DNA of 6,013 nucleotides. It comes from Klebsiella pneumoniae. Lineage in GTDB: Bacteria; Pseudomonadota; Gammaproteobacteria; Pseudomonadales; Azotimanducaceae. The translations under genes were made by a program, and so were the position numbers. The notes under the pieces are model-generated. The model was given only the letters and a program-made list of their open reading frames with translations, searched no databases and was not told the DNA's origin. The first letter of the stretch is position 1; each line of letters starts with the position of its first letter. This document shows, piece after piece, positions 1 to 5,385 of this stretch. Location: assembly GCA_945878745.1 (NCBI GenBank), contig CAMDVY010000202.1:1-6013 (forward strand). Direction: 5' to 3'.

Positions 1-623
1 ACGGGGTGGTCACAGCCAACCCCTGCGAGAGGCTGCGATTCAAGCGCCACCAGATCGTGGAGAAGGTCCCGTACACCCGAGAGGAACGAGACGCCCTGCT
101 CTCTCAACTGGCAGGTACACAACGTACATTCTTCGCCTTGGCCTTTGCCACAGGTATGCGGTCGGGCGAACTACTTGCCCTGCAACCGCGGCACCTGTCC
201 CGCCCCTTCATCCGAGTAGAACAAGTGCGCGCAGCCGGGCGAATCGAAGCACGGACGAAGACCCACAAGCCGCGCAACGTCTACGTCCCGGCGGACCTGT
301 GGGAGTTGCTGGAGCCGCTCCGGTTCCAAGTATGGCTATTTCAATGGGATGGCAATCCCTACACCCAAGGGAACCGACTGATGGAACATTTTGCCAAAGC
401 CCACAGGCTGGCAGGGGTAGAGCGCCGGGCAGGTCCTTACCCTTGGCGCATGTCGTATATCTCATGGTTGCTGGCGGACGGCGTGCGCCCAGACTTGGTG
501 TGTCAGCAGACCGGCCACGATGTACGCACGATGCTCAAGCACTACGCACGCTTCATTCCGAAGCATGACGACAGCGCCAGCATCGAGCGAGCATTCCGGG
601 GTACAAACGGGGGTACAAACTAA
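1..623 (+). CDS. Tyrosine recombinase (phage/island integrase), C-terminal catalytic part, cut by left edge
   Basis: Site-specific recombinase of the tyrosine (phage integrase) family, which cuts and rejoins DNA at attachment sites through a 3'-phosphotyrosine. The frame is open to the window edge, so the GTG at 6 is probably internal and the core-binding N-terminal domain lies outside. Counting from that GTG, the catalytic set is visible: Arg52 in ATGMRSGEL, a beta-hairpin lysine (K85 or K88 in TKTHK), box II as YPWR with Arg148, His171 in TGHD and nucleophile Tyr180 in KHYARF. The usual first box II histidine is tyrosine (Y145), as I recall for integrases with a PYxxR form. The C-terminus is an unusual GTNGGTN, encoded by a short direct repeat. 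The gene ends 41 bases from the 3' end of tRNA-Pro, so that tRNA is the likely integration target. The family is certain; the exact element type is not. Confidence 0.93.
   Translation, partial: GVVTANPCERLRFKRHQIVEKVPYTREERDALLSQLAGTQRTFFALAFATGMRSGELLALQPRHLSRPFIRVEQVRAAGRIEARTKTHKPRNVYVPADLWELLEPLRFQVWLFQWDGNPYTQGNRLMEHFAKAHRLAGVERRAGPYPWRMSYISWLLADGVRPDLVCQQTGHDVRTMLKHYARFIPKHDDSASIERAFRGTNGGTN
598..620 (+). repeat. Tandem 11-base direct repeat in the 3' end of the integrase gene
   Basis: The 11-mer GGGGTACAAAC occurs at 598-608 and again at 610-620, one base apart, giving a 12-base period. It encodes the final GTN-G-GTN residues of the integrase just before the TAA at 621. It could be a simple coding duplication. 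Because it sits 45 bases from the tRNA 3' end, it could also be an arm-type or accessory site bound by the recombinase. The repeat is seen directly; the role is inference. Confidence 0.6.
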
Positions 624-741
624 CCAGTTCGAACGTAAATAACTTTGTAAATCAATGGGATAATTGGTCGGAGTGAGAGGATTTGAACCTCCGGCCCCCA
701 CGTCCCGAACGTGGTGCTCTACCAAGCTGAGCTACACTCCG
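624..741. other. Probable attachment-site region: island/chromosome junction at the tRNA-Pro 3' end
   Basis: The integrase gene stops at 623 and the tRNA 3' terminus is at 665. Islands integrating at tRNA genes normally use the 3' half of the tRNA as the crossover core and place the integrase beside it. The junction is therefore expected within the tRNA 3' half (about 665-710), with bases to its left belonging to the island. The other junction, which should repeat the tRNA 3' end, is not in this window, so the core cannot be delimited. Confidence 0.6.
665..741 (-). tRNA. tRNA-Pro with CGG anticodon, CCA encoded
   Basis: Read on the minus strand, the 77-base gene folds as a complete cloverleaf. 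A seven-pair acceptor stem CGGAGTG/CACTCCG is followed by discriminator A and an encoded CCA (665-667). The D arm is AGCTCAGCTTGGTAGAGC. The anticodon stem CCACG/CGTGG encloses loop TTCGGGA with anticodon CGG, which reads the proline codon CCG. The T arm carries GGTTCAAATCC. The sequence closely matches bacterial tRNA-Pro(CGG). A promoter lies about 50 bases upstream at 798-826. The integrase gene abuts the 3' end, the part of a tRNA gene usually used as an attB site. The gene looks intact, as expected when an island restores the tRNA end on insertion. Confidence 0.97.
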
Positions 742-797
742 ATGCGATTTTTCAAACCCCGCGGGCCCTTGACGTCCGGGGGCCGTCCGGGCTGCGC

Positions 798-826
798 AGT
801 GTAGAGGGCAGTGTCCTGCGCCTCAA
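798..826 (-). promoter_or_regulatory. Sigma70-type promoter for tRNA-Pro
   Basis: On the minus strand, TTGAGG (821-826) and TACACT (798-803) are separated by exactly 17 bases and point at the tRNA. The bases after the -10 are GCGC, a GC-rich discriminator typical of stable-RNA promoters under stringent control. Transcription would begin near 791, giving a leader of about 50 bases to be removed by RNase P. The elements match consensus at 4 of 6 positions each, so the call rests on spacing, position and discriminator together. Confidence 0.55.
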
Positions 827-878
827 CCACGTCACAACGATAAACCGCCAGATCCGGACTGCCTATCGGTACTGCGCA

Positions 879-907
879 TTGAGCACCCCGCCGCTTCCGC
901 TTAAGCT
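879..907 (+). promoter_or_regulatory. Weak candidate promoter for the SDR/epoxide hydrolase/CoA ligase operon
   Basis: TTGAGC at 879-884 and TAAGCT at 902-907 have a 17-base spacer and would start transcription near 914, about 23 bases before the SDR start codon. The -35 is fair but the -10 matches the consensus at only three positions, so the promoter may be weak, activator-dependent or elsewhere in 742-936. I found no convincing operator palindrome here. Confidence 0.25.
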
Positions 908-936
908 CCTGCAACATTCTTCCCCGGAGGCACCGC

Positions 937-1707
937 ATGGGCTCTTTCGACATCAAAGGCCGTCATATCGCCATTACCGGCGCGTCTTCGGGATTCGGCC
1001 ATCACTTTGCAGGCGTACTCGCTGCCGAGGGCGCACGGGTTTCATTGGGCGCTCGTCGAACCGACAAACTGGAGGCGCGGGTCACCGAAATTCGCGCGAC
1101 CGGCGGCGAGGCTGTGGCCCTGCCCCTGGATGTGAGGAACAAGCCGAGCATCTATGCCTTCATCGACCAGGCCGAGGCATCGTTCGGACCCATCGATGTC
1201 CTCATCAACAACGCAGGTGTTGAAGCAGGCGCCAAAACCTACGTCACCATCGATGAGGATGATTGGGACTTTGTTTTCGAGACCAACCTCAAGGGCGCGT
1301 GGCTCACTTCCAAGGCGTACACAGAAAAGGTGATTGCCAAGAAGCGATCCGGCGGCAACATCATCATGATCTCCTCCATCACAGACAAGCGAACCATCAA
1401 GGGTCAGTTCCCTTATGCCGTTTCGAAAGGTGCACTCACCCGAATGACCGAGGTCATGGCACTGGAAGCCGCCAAGTACAACATCCGAGTCAACGCCCTG
1501 GCGCCTGGCTACATCCTCACCGACGTCAGTCGCCTGCTGCTTGAAAGTGCCCAGGCTCCGGAATTCGTCAAAGGCATACCCATGCGTCGATTTGGCGAAT
1601 TCGAAGATCTTGATGGTCCGCTGTTGCTGCTCGCCTCGGACGCCAGCAGTTACATGACCGGTTCCGTTGTCGTCATCGACGGCGGCCACATCTGTGCTTC
1701 ACTCTAG
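937..1707 (+). CDS. Short-chain dehydrogenase/reductase (SDR), classical type
   Basis: NAD(P)-dependent oxidoreductase of the classical SDR family, 256 residues (usual about 250), interconverting an alcohol and a ketone. It shows the Rossmann glycine motif TGASSGFG (residues 14-21), D65 for adenine contact, NNAG (91-94), N117, S147, and Y160/K164 in the YAVSK motif, so the N-S-Y-K tetrad is complete. PGYILTD (190-196) and the closing VIDGG (246-250) are also standard. The end of beta-2 carries Arg40-Arg41 in GARR and no acidic residue, which suggests NADP(H) preference. The ATG has a strong Shine-Dalgarno, GGAGG at 926-930, six bases upstream. It is the first gene of the operon, nine bases before the epoxide hydrolase gene, so its substrate may be a diol or hydroxy compound made by that enzyme, or a beta-hydroxy acid feeding the ligase. 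The substrate cannot be read from the sequence. Confidence 0.93.
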   Translation: MGSFDIKGRHIAITGASSGFGHHFAGVLAAEGARVSLGARRTDKLEARVTEIRATGGEAVALPLDVRNKPSIYAFIDQAEASFGPIDVLINNAGVEAGAKTYVTIDEDDWDFVFETNLKGAWLTSKAYTEKVIAKKRSGGNIIMISSITDKRTIKGQFPYAVSKGALTRMTEVMALEAAKYNIRVNALAPGYILTDVSRLLLESAQAPEFVKGIPMRRFGEFEDLDGPLLLLASDASSYMTGSVVVIDGGHICASL

Positions 1708-1719
1708 GGAAATTTAATG
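1706..1719 (+). promoter_or_regulatory. Ribosome binding site of the epoxide hydrolase gene, overlapping the SDR stop codon
   Basis: AGGGA at 1706-1710 lies six bases before the ATG at 1717 and uses the last two bases of the SDR stop codon (TAG, 1705-1707). The overlap supports this start and suggests coupled translation of the two genes. Confidence 0.6.
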
Positions 1720-2856
1720 ACAGCCATTCGACCGTACACAATCAACGTCAACCCCGCCGATATCACGGATCTCAAAGCGAGGCTGGCCCGCGCCCGATTT
1801 CCTGACAAGGAAACGCCAACGGACTGGAGCCAGGGAATTCCGCTGGCCTACGTGCGGGAACTGACCAGCTACTGGCAGAACACCTACGACCATAACCGCC
1901 TGGCGACCCGTTTGAATGCCTACCCGAACTTCATCACTGAACTCGATGGGCTCGACATTCACTTCATGCACATCCGCTCACCACACGCCGATGCAAAGCC
2001 ACTGCTCCTCACCCACGGCTGGCCCGGCTCAGTGGTGGAATTCCTCAAGGTCATCGAACCACTCACTCGCCCCGAATTACATGGCGGCAGTCCCGCTGAC
2101 GCATTTCATCTGGTGTCCCCCTCTCTCGCAGGGTATGGCTTTTCCGGCAAGCCGACCAAAACTGGCTGGGGCGTGCAGAAAATGGGGCTGGAGTGGGGTC
2201 ATCTCATGGCGCGTCTGGGTTACTCCGCCTATCTCGCCCAGGGCGGCGACTGGGGTTCTCTGGTCACCAGCCAGGTGGCGCTTCAGGATCCGCAGCATTG
2301 CAAGGGTATTCACCTCAACATGGTGGTGGCGCCACCCGACCCGGAAACCATGAGTTCATTGACGCCTGTGGAACAGTCAGCGCTGGCCGGCATGAAGCAC
2401 TACCAGGACTGGGATAGTGGTTATTCAAAAGAGCAAAGCACACGACCCCAGACGGTAGGCTACGGCCTGGTCGACTCACCGGTTGGTCAGATGGCATGGA
2501 TCATGGAAAAGTTCTGGGCCTGGACTGACTGTGATGGACACCCGGAGAACGTCCTTACGCGCGACGAAATGCTCGACAACGTCATGGTGTACTGGCTTAA
2601 CGCGGCAGGCGCATCTTCTGCACGGTTGTATTGGGAGAGTTTTGGAGCTGGTTTCACCGACACGGTAACAACGCCGATGGGGGGCCGTATTTTTCCAAAG
2701 GAGATTTTCCGGGCGTCGAAGCGCTGGGCACTGAAACGCTATCCCAACATCGTGTACTGGAACGAACTCAACAAGGGTGGTCACTTCGCAGCCTTTGAAC
2801 AGCCCACGCAGTTTGTCACCGAGGTACGCAACTGTTTTCGGAACATCGCGCTTTGA
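1717..2856 (+). CDS. Epoxide hydrolase, microsomal-type alpha/beta-hydrolase with N-terminal EHN domain
   Basis: Hydrolyses an epoxide to a vicinal diol. It is 379 residues, normal for the bacterial/fungal relatives of microsomal epoxide hydrolase. Residues 1 to about 110 are the EHN lid domain (start IRPYTINVNPADITDLKARL, with DWSQGIPLAYVREL around 36-49). The alpha/beta-hydrolase core follows: oxyanion-hole motif HGWPGS (100-105), nucleophile Asp178 in GGDWGS, lid tyrosine Y236 before the STRPQT segment (241-246), second ring-opening tyrosine Y305 in ARLYWES, acid Glu329 in FPKE, and His356 in GGHFAAFEQP. The Glu-to-His distance of 27 agrees with the microsomal enzyme's Glu/His pair as I remember it. 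The EHN-type N-terminus lacks an obvious signal peptide or membrane anchor, so the protein is probably cytoplasmic. It lies between the SDR and the CoA ligase in one operon. The substrate (terpene, aromatic or aliphatic epoxide) is unknown. Confidence 0.94.
   Translation: MTAIRPYTINVNPADITDLKARLARARFPDKETPTDWSQGIPLAYVRELTSYWQNTYDHNRLATRLNAYPNFITELDGLDIHFMHIRSPHADAKPLLLTHGWPGSVVEFLKVIEPLTRPELHGGSPADAFHLVSPSLAGYGFSGKPTKTGWGVQKMGLEWGHLMARLGYSAYLAQGGDWGSLVTSQVALQDPQHCKGIHLNMVVAPPDPETMSSLTPVEQSALAGMKHYQDWDSGYSKEQSTRPQTVGYGLVDSPVGQMAWIMEKFWAWTDCDGHPENVLTRDEMLDNVMVYWLNAAGASSARLYWESFGAGFTDTVTTPMGGRIFPKEIFRASKRWALKRYPNIVYWNELNKGGHFAAFEQPTQFVTEVRNCFRNIAL
2853..2856 (+). promoter_or_regulatory. Start/stop overlap TTGA coupling the epoxide hydrolase and CoA ligase genes
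   Basis: The TTG start codon (2853-2855) overlaps the TGA stop codon (2854-2856). With no strong ribosome binding site upstream and no better in-frame start before the conserved N-terminal LWRPS, ribosomes finishing the hydrolase probably reinitiate here. This would tie synthesis of the ligase to that of the hydrolase, at a lower level because TTG is a weak start. Confidence 0.7.
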
Positions 2857-4772
2857 CCGAACTGTGGCGGCCGTCCGAAAATCAGGTCAAGCGCAGCCAA
2901 CTGGAGGCTTTTCGTCATCGCGCAGAGAATGCCTCTCGACTGGAGCTACCGGATTACCAGGCGCTGCACCGATGGTCGATCAATCATCGGGCAAAGTTCT
3001 GGCAGCTGATCTGGGATGTCTGCGAGGTTCACTCTGCGAAGCTTGCAGACAATATTCTGGAGAATGACCGGTTCCTCGAAGTCCGCTGGTTTGCCGGTGC
3101 GCGGCTCAACTTTGCGGAAAACCTGCTCCGGCGCCGCGACGATGAGGTCGCTATCGTCTCTGTACTCGAGTCCGGTGCACGTCGGGAACTGACCTGGCTC
3201 GATTTGTATCAGCAGACTGCTCGTCTCGCGCATGCCATGCGCGCACTCGGGGTTCGACCTGGGGATCGTGTCGCAGCATGGATGCCAAACGTTCCGGAAA
3301 CGGTTGTCGCCATGCTGTCAGCAGCCAGCATCGGCGCCATATTCTCTTCATGTTCACCGGACTTTGGCACTGTGGGCGCCCTGGACCGATTCGGCCAGAT
3401 CGAACCAAGCCTGCTGATCGCCTGCGATGGTTATTTCTACAACGGCAAGCGCATCGAGATCACCGACAAGGTGGCAAACATCGCAGGTCAGATTCCATCG
3501 ATCAAGACAGTACTCTGGGCTTCAGTGATCGATGCAATCCCTGACGGGGGTGAACGGCTCGACAAGATACTCAACGCAAACGTCACACCGCACATTACCT
3601 TCGAACAACTGCCCTTCGATCATCCGCTCTACATCCTCTATTCCAGTGGTACTACGGGAAAACCCAAGTGCATTGTGCATGGCGCCGGTGGAACACTGCT
3701 TCAGCACATGAAGGAACATCGGTTGCATCTGGATCTGTCCGAACAGGACATCCTGTTTTTCTTCACGACGGCGGGCTGGATGATGTGGAACTGGCTGGCG
3801 TCAGCGCTGGCCACGGGCTGCCGGATTGTTCTCTACGACGGCTCACCCTTTTTCCCAAACCCTGCGGCGATGTTCGATCTTGCGGTGCGCGAACGTGTCA
3901 GCGTCTTCGGCGTCAGCGCCAAATTCCTGCAGAGCGTCGAAAATCACGGCGTACGCCCGCGGGAAACACACGACCTTTCTGCGATTCGGATGCTGATCTC
4001 AACGGGTTCTACCCTCCCCCACGAGGGCTTTCGCTATGTCTATCGCGATATCAAGGCCGACCTTCACCTGGTCTCCATGAGCGGCGGCACCGATCTGATC
4101 TCATGCTTCATTCTGGGCAATCCGCTGTTGCCTGTATTCGAGGGTGAACTGCAATCCGCAGGTCTGGGCATGTCGGTAGAAGTCTGGGATGACGAAGGCC
4201 AGCGACTACACCGGCAGAAAGGTGAACTGGTCTGCACCCGGCCGTTCCCATCGGCACCCATCGGTTTCTGGAAAGACCCCAACAACGATCGCTACCGCGC
4301 AGCATATTTCGAACGCTTCCCGGGGGTGTGGGCCCACGGTGACTTTGCGGAAACCACCGAACACGATGGGTTCATCATCCATGGTCGCAGTGATGCGGTG
4401 CTCAATCCTGGCGGTGTCCGAATTGGTACCGCAGAGATCTATCGTCAGGTGGAGACCTTTGCCGAAGTCCTGGAAGCAGTCTGCATCGGCCAGGATTGGG
4501 ATGGCGATACGCGGGTCGTTCTGTTTCTTGTACTCAGGCCGGATGTCAAACTCGAAGACGCGCTTGTGCAAGCCATTCGACAACGCATTAGAGAACAGGC
4601 GTCGCCCCGACATGTGCCAGCAGTCATTCTCTCGGTGCCGGATATCCCACGAACCATGAGCGGAAAAATCGCCGAACTGGCAGTCCGCGATGTTGTCCAC
4701 GGCCGTGAGGTCAAGAACACCAGCGCGCTGGCCAATCCTGATGCCCTGCGCCACTTCGCGAACAGAATCTGA
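2853..4772 (+). CDS. Acetoacetyl-CoA synthetase family acid-CoA ligase (acetoacetate--CoA ligase)
   Basis: ATP-dependent, AMP-forming ligase of the ANL superfamily that activates acetoacetate, or a similar keto acid, to its CoA thioester. It is 639 residues, close to the usual 650. The N-terminus (LWRPSENQV, then a helical region with FAENLL at 87-92) is typical of acetoacetyl-CoA synthetases. Core motifs are the P-loop YSSGTTGKPK (263-272), TTAGWMMWNW (305-314), STGSTLP (383-389), MSGGTD (409-414), AHGD (494-497) and hinge GRSDAVLNPGG (511-521). Catalytic Lys605 sits in MSGKIAE. The start is TTG at 2853, overlapping the epoxide hydrolase stop as TTGA. No good Shine-Dalgarno precedes it, so it is probably translated by coupling. 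Acetoacetate is the family's standard substrate; the neighbouring epoxide hydrolase and SDR leave room for another beta-keto acid. It is the last clear gene of the operon. Confidence 0.94.
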   Translation: MTELWRPSENQVKRSQLEAFRHRAENASRLELPDYQALHRWSINHRAKFWQLIWDVCEVHSAKLADNILENDRFLEVRWFAGARLNFAENLLRRRDDEVAIVSVLESGARRELTWLDLYQQTARLAHAMRALGVRPGDRVAAWMPNVPETVVAMLSAASIGAIFSSCSPDFGTVGALDRFGQIEPSLLIACDGYFYNGKRIEITDKVANIAGQIPSIKTVLWASVIDAIPDGGERLDKILNANVTPHITFEQLPFDHPLYILYSSGTTGKPKCIVHGAGGTLLQHMKEHRLHLDLSEQDILFFFTTAGWMMWNWLASALATGCRIVLYDGSPFFPNPAAMFDLAVRERVSVFGVSAKFLQSVENHGVRPRETHDLSAIRMLISTGSTLPHEGFRYVYRDIKADLHLVSMSGGTDLISCFILGNPLLPVFEGELQSAGLGMSVEVWDDEGQRLHRQKGELVCTRPFPSAPIGFWKDPNNDRYRAAYFERFPGVWAHGDFAETTEHDGFIIHGRSDAVLNPGGVRIGTAEIYRQVETFAEVLEAVCIGQDWDGDTRVVLFLVLRPDVKLEDALVQAIRQRIREQASPRHVPAVILSVPDIPRTMSGKIAELAVRDVVHGREVKNTSALANPDALRHFANRI

Positions 4773-4817
4773 ACCTGCGACTGACCTGAATCAACAATCC
4801 AGTGAGCGTGAAGATGA

Positions 4818-5018
4818 GTGAAGCCAATTCAGCAGCAAGCACCCCACGACGCGAACCACGCGACCCCAGCATCCGCAGCTGATCATTCCCATGGTCGCAG
4901 CAAACGGGGTATCGCACCGCTACAGGCGCTGCGATATAACATCGACAAGGCAGCCTTTACGCGGTGCAGATACATCGGCGTTGGTGCTCACATCCTTCTC
5001 TTTGCCCTGCTGACCTGA
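4818..5018 (+). CDS. Possible small hypothetical protein, 66 residues
   Basis: I do not recognise this protein. It would start at GTG 4818, directly after an in-frame TGA, with only a weak GAAG (4810-4813) upstream. The first 30 residues are rich in His, Gln, Ala and Pro. The second half (LQALRYNIDKAAFTRCRYIG, then GVGAHILLFALLT) reads like a basic amphipathic segment followed by a short hydrophobic C-terminal stretch that could be a membrane tail. It lies 45 bases after the CoA ligase on the same strand and could be the last gene of the operon. In another frame, ATG 4814 starts a 22-codon ORF ending in TGA at 4880, so the real N-terminus could also be a frameshifted MSEANSAAS form. It may equally be a decayed gene or chance; codon use is mixed and no homology is recognised. 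Confidence 0.33.
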   Translation: MKPIQQQAPHDANHATPASAADHSHGRSKRGIAPLQALRYNIDKAAFTRCRYIGVGAHILLFALLT

Positions 5019-5052
5019 CAGCCAACAGGATGCTGAACAAGCAACCTGTTGC

Positions 5053-5072
5053 ACCGGCCAGGGATGGCCGGT
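5053..5072. repeat. Perfect 8-bp hairpin with GGGA loop
   Basis: ACCGGCCA (5053-5060) and TGGCCGGT (5065-5072) are exact inverted copies around GGGA. Its apex CCAGGGATGG recurs with one change (CCAGGAATGG) in the hairpin at 5132-5155, suggesting repeated units within the element. No T run follows, so it is not a terminator by itself. Confidence 0.7.
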
Positions 5073-5076
5073 CCGC

Positions 5077-5102
5077 AAATCCAGCATGAAAATGCTGGAT
5101 TT
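5077..5102. repeat. Perfect 11-bp hairpin with GAAA tetraloop
   Basis: AAATCCAGCAT (5077-5087) and ATGCTGGATTT (5092-5102) are exact inverted copies around GAAA, a GNRA-type tetraloop that would be very stable in RNA. This is the strongest single palindrome of the hairpin chain. The tail is only TTT followed by G, so termination is possible but weak. Confidence 0.75.
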
Positions 5103-5131
5103 GACGCAAGCGGTCGAAGCCCGCGACTGCG

Positions 5132-5155
5132 AAAAAGTCCAGGAATGGATTTTTT
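5132..5155. terminator. Possible bidirectional rho-independent terminator, last hairpin of the chain
   Basis: AAAAAGTCCA (5132-5141) and TGGATTTTTT (5146-5155) pair around GGAA, with one G-T pair. On the + strand a short core stem is followed by six T. On the minus strand the opposite A5 gives five T. It lies between the operon and the convergent transporter gene and could end both transcripts. The GC core is short, so efficiency is doubtful. Confidence 0.4.
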
Positions 5156-5311
5156 CAGCACCCTGCTAACCTCGATCAGACAACAATTTTGCAACACGAC
5201 ATGGTGCGAAGGGGTGTTCAGGGCTTCGGAACGATTGATCGAAGAGAGGGCGGGGACAACAGCGGAAATCAATCTGTAAGGCCATAACCAATGAAGTTGG
5301 CAGATTCAATC

Positions 5312-5385
5312 CATTGTAGGAGCGATCTCCTGATCGCGATCTTTGATGAACCCAACAATCGCGGTCAGAGACCGCTCCTACAATG
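5312..5385. repeat. REPIN: two inverted REP sequences
   Basis: CATTGTAGGAGCG (5312-5324) is perfectly mirrored by CGCTCCTACAATG (5373-5385). Each arm is a REP unit of the GTAG-plus-hairpin kind common in Pseudomonas and related bacteria. The left arm hairpin is GCGATC-TCCT-GATCGC. The right arm, read on the minus strand, is GCGGTC-TCT-GACCGC. The stem changes are compensated on both sides, so the hairpin is conserved while its sequence drifts. Between the arms lie 17 unrelated bases (5341-5357). Such doublets are moved by a RAYT (Y1 REP-associated) transposase encoded elsewhere and usually sit between genes, as here between convergent transcripts. Confidence 0.88.

Larger units (their letters stand above)
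5023..5165. mobile_element. Hairpin-chain element with imperfect terminal inverted repeats (MITE-like or dispersed repeat)
   Basis: Near the ends lie CAGGATGCTGAACAA (5026-5040) and, on the opposite strand, CAGGGTGCTGAAAAA (5151-5165), matching at 13 of 15 positions. Between and overlapping them are five consecutive hairpins: 7 pairs (5023-5029/5045-5051), 8 pairs with GGGA loop (5053-5072), 11 perfect pairs with GAAA loop (5077-5102), 7 pairs with one G-T (5110-5130) and 10 pairs with one G-T and GGAA loop (5132-5155). No protein is encoded. The CAG(G)GTGCTGAAAAA end resembles, from memory, the termini of some insertion sequences and dispersed repeats of gammaproteobacteria. It could be a non-autonomous element moved by a transposase elsewhere, or a structured RNA. 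The structure is seen directly; mobility is inference. Confidence 0.5.

Noticed and set aside
462..725. 87-codon minus-strand frame starting in the tRNA
   Set aside because: It reads through the tRNA and antisense to the integrase, with no protein-like features.
711..1223. 170-codon + strand frame running from the tRNA into the SDR gene
   Set aside because: It begins inside the tRNA, crosses the promoter region and overlaps the SDR in another frame; its Arg/His-rich product looks like an out-of-frame translation.
1042..1689. Long open frame on the minus strand (215 codons) opposite the SDR gene
   Set aside because: It lies wholly opposite a gene with a complete SDR motif set, has no recognisable domain and is explained by the codon bias of the real gene.
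4206..4754. 182-codon open frame on the minus strand opposite the CoA ligase
   Set aside because: It is antisense to the conserved C-terminal domain of the ligase, with no domain of its own; a shadow frame.
4773..4817. Terminator directly after the CoA ligase
   Set aside because: No hairpin followed by a T run is present; the nearest plausible terminator is at 5132-5155.
5049..5279. 76-codon + strand frame across the hairpin chain
   Set aside because: Its first half is the hairpin sequence itself. The internal ATG at 5145 has an AGGA directly against it, too close for ribosome binding, and the product resembles nothing I know.
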